64,000 nt of DNA from Ehretia macrophylla (lineage: Eukaryota; Streptophyta; Magnoliopsida; Boraginales; Ehretiaceae). The notes beneath the pieces are model-generated. The model had not been told where the DNA came from. It searched no databases and was given only the letters and a program-made list of their open reading frames with translations. Location of the stretch: assembly GCA_037974665.1 (NCBI GenBank), contig CM075770.1, positions 19,669,501 through 19,733,500 of the forward strand. The letters are read 5' to 3'. Both the position numbers and the translations under genes were made by a program. Positions 56,949 to 64,000 of the stretch are shown piece by piece (positions within the stretch are counted from its first letter, which is position 1; every line of letters starts with the position of its first letter).

Positions 56949-58212
56949 GGCCGCTACAACGAGCGAAATATTGTGAAAAACATATATGGATTGTACTTCA
57001 CATATGGAGCTCAAACAATCAACATAACCTTTAGGTTGGGAAGGTCATCCTTAACTGCTACTTCTTTGCCCATGTCATTATTAAACTCTTCTCACTATAA
57101 GCTGATAACAATACAAGTCAAAATGCTGGTTTAGTATACATCTTAGAAAAAGACAGCAGATTTCGTGGCTGAATCAGGGGTAGCCCTTGTACGCAAAACA
57201 AACCCCCAACCCTCAACGCACACCACCCTCCCTCACCCTTTCGCCCCAAAAAAGCAATAACTATGGTATCCCATCAAATGCAACATTTTCTTCTGTCAAT
57301 TATGAATTAATTGGACTCGAATTTATTAAGAATTATAAATTTCCATTATAAAATTACTTAGTACTAAGTAGAATTGTCCAATATCTTATATAGTGATCTT
57401 GAATTTTATGATTTTGTATACACTCCTTCATGTGTGACCTGATTTGATGACATCAATGGTGAGTGAATCTATGGCATGAGCTCCATATGTGAGCTAATAT
57501 TGAGGTAAATGAGTCGGGAGATGAAAGATAGAACACATGTATGTGAATGGACATGGTTAGATCAAATATCCAACTCTGATACATTTTTAATAATCATGAG
57601 ATTTTATCCTAAAATTAATTGGTATTAAGGTAAATAGTCTAAGATTTTATATAGTGACCTTAAAATTTATGATTTTTTATGTTGAAAAAATATATATTGT
57701 ATCAGAATTACCCTTGCAGAAGAAACTATGCCCATCATATTACAGCAGGAGAACATAGATGCCTGAATAATTGCCTCATGTCAATTTATTGTAGACTTTT
57801 AATAAGTTCTGAATGATATATAAGAGTGCAGTTTGCTATCTTTAGAACTTGGGTGGTCTATTAATGGTCTTAATATCAACTTTTACCATTACAAATATCT
57901 AACATTGAGATCATAACCAATGTTTGACCAAAAAAAAAGAGAAGATCATAACCAATGTTAAATTCTAACCAACGTTACAAGCACAAGAATATTGCTCCGA
58001 TTATATATAGACTGAAAATAGAGTAAAAATGGCAAGCAATTTCCCGTATCAAGAAACAGGTACATGATGGAGCAAGCATACAACAGATTGTAGGCAAAAG
58101 ACTAGAGATCTCTGATAAAAGCCCATTAGAGAACAATTAAAACAATATTGAACAAGCACAGTACAAAGATCTTGCTTAGACGCTTATGTCTTTCGGGTAC
58201 AATGAAAAGAAA
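56949..58212. other. Spacer between the nested elements and DUF3339 gene 2
   Basis: AT-rich. Two loosely similar segments, 57340-57430 and 57590-57680, share 'ttatatagtga.ctt.aa.tttatgattttt'. They look like remains of a dispersed repeat also seen near 61205-61460. No gene is recognised. The right end is likely 3' UTR of the minus-strand gene. Confidence 0.4.
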
Positions 58213-58232
58213 CTATGAAGAGATCATATGGA

Positions 58233-58442
58233 TCAGCCGGTGTAGATGTGAACATGAACAGCGAGGACAAGGACAGCGTAGAGCGTAAAGAAGATAAGGG
58301 TGTGAACCGCAATGGACTTGCCGTTTGTCTTCATGCTTCCAAACTCCACATGTTTGTTGTGTCCAGGTAGCTGAAATAGCAAACCAGGTTGAAGCAGAAT
58401 GAAGAGTACAACTCCTATCAGCACAGGTCCCCAGTCTGCCAT
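58233..58442 (-). CDS. DUF3339 family protein, gene 2 (69 residues)
   Basis: It starts MADWGPVLIGVVLFILLQPG, continues LLFQLPGHNKHVEFGSMKTN and ends HVHIYTG. The ATG at 58442 is preferred to one three codons upstream because MADWGPV is the usual family start. It has two membrane spans around the conserved PGLLFQLPG and EFGSM motifs. It faces gene 3 head to head with 1.9 kb between them. The leader has a short (GA)n run. It looks intact. Confidence 0.94.
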   Translation of the reverse strand: MADWGPVLIGVVLFILLQPGLLFQLPGHNKHVEFGSMKTNGKSIAVHTLIFFTLYAVLVLAVHVHIYTG

Positions 58443-58724
58443 TTTCTGCACCTCTCTCTCTTTGGAAACTTTCCGTTGCCCGCTCCTGTTTTTCTTGTAG
58501 TGTTCTGATTACAACAAAGGCGATGACGATGATATGATGCTCGATCTCTGTTACTTGTAGTTTTGTAAGATGAGAAAAAAGCTTAATTAGCTTCTGAACA
58601 ACGCCAAGAATAAAGAGGCTGCTAAGTACAATTTGAAAGCTCAAGGCCGGTTCGCTTTATTAGATGAGCACGCTTTGGATTACGGAATCATTTCTAAGCA
58701 CAAGACCTTTACTAATGGGACCTC

Positions 58725-59220
58725 GTGAATGCTTCCCTTTTAATTTATCATTTGTAAACTAAGAAAGCTAACACTTTAAGCATATAATAAAAAGAGGGAA
58801 AAAAAGAAGAAGAAGATTTTGGATGATTTTATAACGATTTTTTACTGAGCTCTTTTGATATTGAGTGATCACCTCAATATAAAGTAAATAGTTTATTATA
58901 TTATTTATTATTTTTAAATATATGTATATATGTATGCATAAGTTATTTGTTATATGTTGACAAGTTAAATATTTTAAAATATGAAAATTTTTGCATAAGT
59001 TCGGACTCATATGTCTGTCTCTTACATTGATTGAAAAGTTTTTTTTTTTTATAGATAGTTTGATTGAAAAGTTTCCTTTTAAAATGCTTCCTTTTAATTT
59101 ATTTTTAGTAAACTTAGGAAACTAAAAGTTTATGCATAAAATAAAAAGAAAGAGATTTTGGGAGATTTTATAATGATTTTTTTATTGAGCTCTCTTGATA
59201 TTAAGTAGTCACCCAATCTA
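58725..59220. repeat. Imperfect direct duplication
   Basis: The segments about 58725-58885 and 59079-59220 share 'aatgcttcc.ttttaattta', 'gagattttgg.gattttata' and 'gagctct.ttgatatt.agt' in the same order, some 350 bases apart. Confidence 0.7.
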
Positions 59221-59374
59221 AAAGTTTAAGAGGTTAAAGAGGAGTTTGTTAAATTTTTTTTTTAGTCTTGCACGTAGACAATTTTAATTATTTTAAATGG
59301 GTGATGACGAGACTTGAACTTAAGACTGTTTGGTAACTTGAGTTTTGATAACATATTAAATTATCACATTAAAC

Positions 59375-59503
59375 TTTAAATTATTAGAGAGGAGTGTGTT
59401 ATATTATTTAATGTTTTATATTACTATCTCCCCTAATATTTAAATTATTAGAGAGAAGTGTGTTATATTATTTAATGTTTTATATTACTATCTCCCCTAA
59501 TAT
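59375..59503. repeat. 64-bp tandem repeat, two copies
   Basis: The unit from tttaaattattagagag to atctcccctaatat occurs at 59375 and again at 59439 with about one difference. Confidence 0.92.
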
Positions 59504-60374
59504 GTAATATTCAGAAAAGGTAGTGGAGCCAAAGCAAATAATTAATTTTGCCCATCAATAGATAAAACTTTCAACTAACGTTTTGTTTTTGTTTCACCAT
59601 CACATTTATGAATGGACATTGAATGTGAAATGCACAAATGATATGAGGTAATCCAAAGAGAAAAATTTATGTATTTGAAATGAGGATAGGGTCTGCAAGC
59701 TTATCTTAAGCATGATCTCAGACAGAGACATAAAAAGTAAGCATGGAAAGCCCATGAAAAGTGGGATTCATACATAGCTACTTGCTAGTACAATAATAAA
59801 TCCTACCAAAAACAAAAAAATAGTACAATAATAAATGTATAGCAATACACCATGACTAAGCAAAAAAATTTCATGTCACCATTAAGTAGAAGTTCAGTGT
59901 AAGCAAGAAAACGAAAGAATTGTCATGCCATCCCAAAACAATAGCATGTTGTTATGTCACCGGCTTTATCTCTTACGGAAAAATAAAAATAAAAATTGTC
60001 AAGTGGAAATCATATTATTGTGAGGGAGCAGTGGGTACCTACCAATCTGCCATGGCCTGTATAATACTGCAATTTACCAATTACCATCATATAATCTAGT
60101 ACCATAATGCCAGCTGCAGCACCACCGCCGCTAGTGATTTTGTCCAGTAATGGTGCCCCCCTTATCCAACCACATTACAGCAAGTAGAAAAATTTCAAAA
60201 AAGTTAAAGTAGTGTCTAATTTTTCATATTCTTTAGACGAATCCTATTCCCTCGTATCTAAGAGGTCTAGAGTGGCCTCTTATTATATGCTTTCTTTATT
60301 GGTTGCTCCACCTTTTTCTCTTGTTGTTTCTCCTGTTGCCTGGTGGAAGAGTGAGCAGGTAGATAGAGCTTAGG

Positions 60375-60581
60375 ATGAAGAACTGGGCAGCTCCAATCAT
60401 AGCAACAGCACTGTTTGCATTTCTATCACCTGGATTGCTCTTGCAGATGCCTGCCAAGAATCGACCGGTTGACTTCCTGAACATGAAGACCAGTGTGATC
60501 TCTATGTTGTTGCATACCATTCTTTATGGTTTGCTTCTTATTCTCTTCCTTGTAATCCTTGATCTTCATATCTATGCGTAG
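60375..60581 (+). CDS. DUF3339 family protein, gene 3 (68 residues)
   Basis: It starts MKNWAAPIIATALFAFLSPG, continues LLLQMPAKNRPVDFLNMKTS and ends LDLHIYA. This is the most divergent of the four: the WGP of the others is WAAP here, and FGNM/FGSM is FLNM. The two spans and the PGLLLQMP loop are kept. Single exon, intact. Confidence 0.92.
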   Translation: MKNWAAPIIATALFAFLSPGLLLQMPAKNRPVDFLNMKTSVISMLLHTILYGLLLILFLVILDLHIYA

Positions 60582-62351
60582 CAAAAGCAATAGCTATTTG
60601 TCGTCTTAGATAACAGTTTTAATTAGCACCTTCTCTTTTGTACTGTGCAACCTGAAGTTAATGATTTTTCTTCTCTACATTTGCTAATATATATTTAACG
60701 TTACATATATATATATATGCATGTACTTGGCCATTTCGAGAAGCTCTTCTGGGACTTTTTCTCAGAGTTTAGGTACATGGTAAGCATAGAAAGGCTACAA
60801 ACTTTATGTCGTCAAAGTCTAAATACGAAAAAAAAAAAAAATCTTTTCAGTCCTAAACAGTTTCGTACATGTCTTTTAAATGGAATAATTTGCTTTGGTA
60901 AGACAATAGAAAAATTTGCAGCTAGATAGATGATTTTGACGATGTCCTTATAGATCTTCTTTACGGATGATAAAACATCCAAAATCCCAGGATCTCAACG
61001 TATATAAAATGCGAACAAATTTAGCAGCATGGCCATGTGAGAGAGCTGATAGCATCCTTTGGCTCTAAATTCTAAAGCTCCAAAGAATGGTTCTACAACT
61101 TTATGCCAGCTGCTTCTTCACACAACTTAGGAAGTTAGGAGCCAGGGCTTAACCTCTTCCTCCTCTTCCTTTCTCTCCTTCTTACCTATACCTGGTAAAA
61201 CATGTTGGAAAATCAAATTGTGCCATATGTATAAATCAGGAGATTTAAGATTAGTATATAAGATTTTGAACTACTCTATTTAATATCAATTGATTTTAGG
61301 ATAAAACTTTAGGTTAATTAATATGGTATTAGAAAGTTGTGAGTTTTAAATTCAATGCCACCTATTTGTAAAGTTAACACGTGAGGGGATGTGATTTAAC
61401 ATGTTAGGACCTTAATTTTGAATTACTCCACCTGATATCAATTAGTTTTAAGACGATAATTTAACAAAACACACCCACTCCACTTCTCTGATATATTGCA
61501 TAATTGCAAATGATCAAACACACACACAGTCACAGGCACTCAGACATTGGTTGCCAATTAGCCCTCTTACACACAATAATACAGGGGGTATTCAATTAAA
61601 GTAGCCGAAAATGTGATTGGTCAGCATTTATGACCATGATCGTTCACCTTTTGGTTTTGTCACGTTATGTTGCCGAGAATAATACCGTTTAATCGGTGCG
61701 ATGTCAAGGGTTAAGGAAATGATTAATTTATTCCATGGCAATTTTAGTTTATTAGTAATTTACTGCGTAGTGGCACAGGCCAAGTGTTTCATGCTGTAAT
61801 CGCACAACTCTCATGCGATTACATTATATTTGGAACACTCCTTCCAACTATCCTGTACGATGGAAAGGAATTAAATAAATAATTAAACCCCCCCTGCACT
61901 TGGTATGCAATGCATCATAAACTGAAAAATGTTTCGGATGAGGAAAAACTTATATCAAACGTAGAGCAGATTTGTTAAGTTGTCTGCCAAATGGATTTTC
62001 TATTTTAAGATCCTAGTATGTGTGTTTCTTTGAGTTGAATAGCAGCTGCTTTTTTTTATGTTTTTTCTCATTTCGTGCGCTCTTGATTGAGAGAGAGAGA
62101 GAGATCCAAAATACATGTATAAAACCAATATAAAGATGAATGTCAGAATCACAATAATTTCATGATTTAACAAGAAAAAAAAAAGGGGGGAAAATCTGAT
62201 CATACATGTTCAAGCTTCAGCTTCCGTCACATAATTAACAATGAAGTCTGTAAAAAAAGGAAAAAGGGAAGCAGATGAAGCAAATGATGAATCTGGTCTG
62301 AATCACTCTCAACCATGGAACATAAAAGCTAAGTTGCAGCCCAAGAAGAAA
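60582..62351. other. Spacer between DUF3339 genes 3 and 4
   Basis: 3' UTRs of two convergent genes and AT-rich spacer. It has a short (TA) run near 60700-60718. Segments near 61205-61320 and 61420-61460 share 'gaactactc.a..tgatatcaatt.gtttta.ga', remains of a dispersed plant repeat. No gene is recognised. Confidence 0.4.
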
Positions 62352-62564
62352 CTAGGAGCCCATGTAAACATGGACACCAATGGCTAACAAGAAGATGCAA
62401 ATGATAGCAAAGTAGAGAATGGAGTGAACGAGTATAGACAATCCACTGGTCTGAAAGCTGCCAAACTCGACAAATCGGTTGTGACCTGGTATTTGAACCA
62501 GCACACCGGGCGTTAGTAGAATGAAGAGCACCACTGCTACGAACACTGGACCCCAATCTGTCAT
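62352..62564 (-). CDS. DUF3339 family protein, gene 4 (70 residues)
   Basis: It starts MTDWGPVFVAVVLFILLTPG, continues VLVQIPGHNRFVEFGSFQTS and ends GVHVYMGS. It has the same two-span plan as genes 1 and 2 and is closest to them in the DWGP start and the EFGS motif. The leader holds a (CA/TG)n run at 62592-62620. Intact. Confidence 0.94.
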   Translation of the reverse strand: MTDWGPVFVAVVLFILLTPGVLVQIPGHNRFVEFGSFQTSGLSILVHSILYFAIICIFLLAIGVHVYMGS

Positions 62565-62591
62565 CTTGTTTATCTTTTCTTTCTATGTCTC

Positions 62592-62620
<29 letters not shown>
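62592..62620. repeat. (CA)n microsatellite in the leader of DUF3339 gene 4
   Basis: About 14 CA units on the plus strand, starting 28 bases upstream of the ATG, so (TG)n in the transcript. Confidence 0.92.
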
Positions 62621-62623
<3 letters not shown>

Positions 62624-64000
62624 GAGAGATGCTGACACTTCTACTTACCAATGAGTTCTTTCCCTAGATTGTGCGCTCCAGTTTATTGTGTGAGAACCGT
62701 GTTTATAGAGATGCAAGAGAGAGATTGGATGTGCCTAAAGTGTGAACATTACCAAATGAAGCTATCCTAATTCACACTTTATGGTTGCTTTATACATGGG
62801 TCCATCAAAAGGTCACACAGCCACTTTACTGGTTGGTTGCTTGTGACATCAGAATTCCATTTGTGCCTTTCGTGAGTATCCCGATAACCAAAACTACATT
62901 AAAAGTCTTGCCAACGATAATCATTTTAAACTATTAAAGAGATTATGTTAGGCGTGTGTACTTCACCCGCGCTAACATTCCTTAATCGTTTGGAAACCTC
63001 TCCCACAAACTAGTAATATTGTACCTGCACTGTTTCTTATTCGTAGCTGCCAATATTTTACTAGCAATATCAGTATATAAAAACTTCTATGCTGGTGGAA
63101 ATCTTGCCAATCTTGTCATCATGTGACGGGCTCTTTCGCAGGCAGAAAAACCTAAGTAATGACAACAACAAAAAAGTTCATTCTCATGTACGAATAAAGA
63201 CAAGTGAATCTTCCTTTGTTATGAGCCAGAGTTATCCTATGAGGTGAGAGATGCTATTATGAGGCGCCTTGTTTGATTCGGATCTTACAATTACCCTTCT
63301 TATTTCGCCAAACTACCCTCTTCCCCAATAAGTAAAAGAAAAATATGGGGTAAGCCACCTTTTAAACTTCAAGAAAAGAAGAAAAAGAAAAAAACTTCTT
63401 CGAACAAGGTCAGAATAGATTTAAGTAGCCCCCAAGGTGTAGCTCTATTGGGCATCAAGAGGAATGGGCTCCACAGAAGACATGGGTTGAAATTTTGACT
63501 AAATCAATGTATGTATTGAGCAAACCACTATCCTCTGAAATTATGACCACATCCAATTGATGACCAGTTGTGTGAGCAGAAAGGTAATTGCAGAGTGCAT
63601 GGTAAAGTCATTTAGCTCTGGCATGATGTCTACGTACTCATTGTGAGTTAGAATGCATCGAAGGTGTTTTCCTGAGTATGCAAGGAAGAAAAAAAAACTA
63701 GATTTATTACATACTCCATTGTAGTCGTCTAAAAGCTAAAAGACTAATTAAGTGTCTCTGCAAACTTCATTCTTCCAGGCAAGGGATGAGAAATGGGCTA
63801 AATGTCAATGACACCACCTGAGATCAAGTTACCAGCCATGCGTAATAATTGCTTGAAAAAGATGTTGATCTCCATTTATGTAGCCAATGTGTAGTTGAAC
63901 ATTTCAATTCTATAATTCAATCACATGGGTTGGGTTTAGTCAGCAGTGCCACGAAACATTTTGAACACAGTTACCGTCCATAACATAAGCACAGAAAAAT
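62621..64000. other. Upstream region of DUF3339 gene 4 and window end
   Basis: AT-rich, with no recognised gene. A tRNA-derived SINE-like head lies near 63430-63500. Confidence 0.4.
63430..63500 (+). mobile_element. Possible SINE head
   Basis: The segment has gtgtagctctattgggc (A-box-like), gaatgggctccacagaagac and gggttgaaattttgac (B-box-like) in the order and spacing of tRNA-derived plant SINEs. The 3' end and target duplication were not found. Confidence 0.4.

Larger units (their letters stand above)
58443..60374. other. Shared upstream region of DUF3339 genes 2 and 3
   Basis: The 1.9-kb space between two divergent genes. It is AT-rich and holds an imperfect direct duplication (about 58725-58885 and 59079-59220) and a 64-bp tandem repeat (59375-59503). 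Both promoters must lie here. Confidence 0.55.

Noticed and set aside
59375-59503. CRISPR-like or regular satellite array
   Set aside because: There are only two tandem copies without spacers, in a plant genome.

Overview
The window reads as nuclear DNA of a eudicot plant. It holds split genes with GT..AG introns, an intronless-CDS eRF1 preceded by a 5'-leader intron, plant-only DUF3339 mini-genes, Tat-lineage Ty3/gypsy elements, small MULE-like elements with 9-bp target duplications, and AT-rich spacers. The species cannot be named from the sequence alone.

Layout. 1-2799: last three visible exons of a short-chain dehydrogenase-like gene (+). 4481-14364: Tat-type LTR element 1. 14627-15909: an HMG-CoA synthase exon fragment next to a 5'-truncated LINE, which itself holds a minus-strand solo LTR. 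17050-20150: eRF1 gene (+). 21557-23315: a two-exon gene for a 72-residue membrane protein (-). 24841-35534: a MULE-like element carrying Tat element 2 (25709-35382). 36189-36584: an orphan 131-residue ORF. 37195-39210: a tRNA-Ala-like relic, a 1.0-kb MULE-like element and a fold-back element. 39533-40572: a two-exon gene for a 131-residue two-span membrane protein. 41127-42150: two more small inverted-repeat elements. 43159-62564: four DUF3339 genes (+,-,+,-). Between the first two lies a nested structure: a small pol-less LTR element (44322-56943) holding Tat element 3 (45025-54935).

The most notable object is that pol-less LTR element. It has 288- and 297-bp LTRs, a perfect CATAC duplication, a polypurine tract and a gag-like start. 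In place of pol it carries an F-box-associated-domain fragment and an intron-free copy of most of the plastid protease DEG2. This is the organisation of a gene-transducing retroelement comparable to maize Bs1. The three Tat elements share a second feature worth attention: a spliced-looking antisense gene, related to the 'putative gypsy type transposon' domain, with its own TATA box on the minus strand. Insertion order can be read in several places from target duplications: MULE before Tat 2, pol-less element before Tat 3, and gene fragment before LINE before solo LTR.

All LTR elements here are treated as fossils; each Tat copy carries several breaks. LTR divergences quoted are hand counts and approximate.
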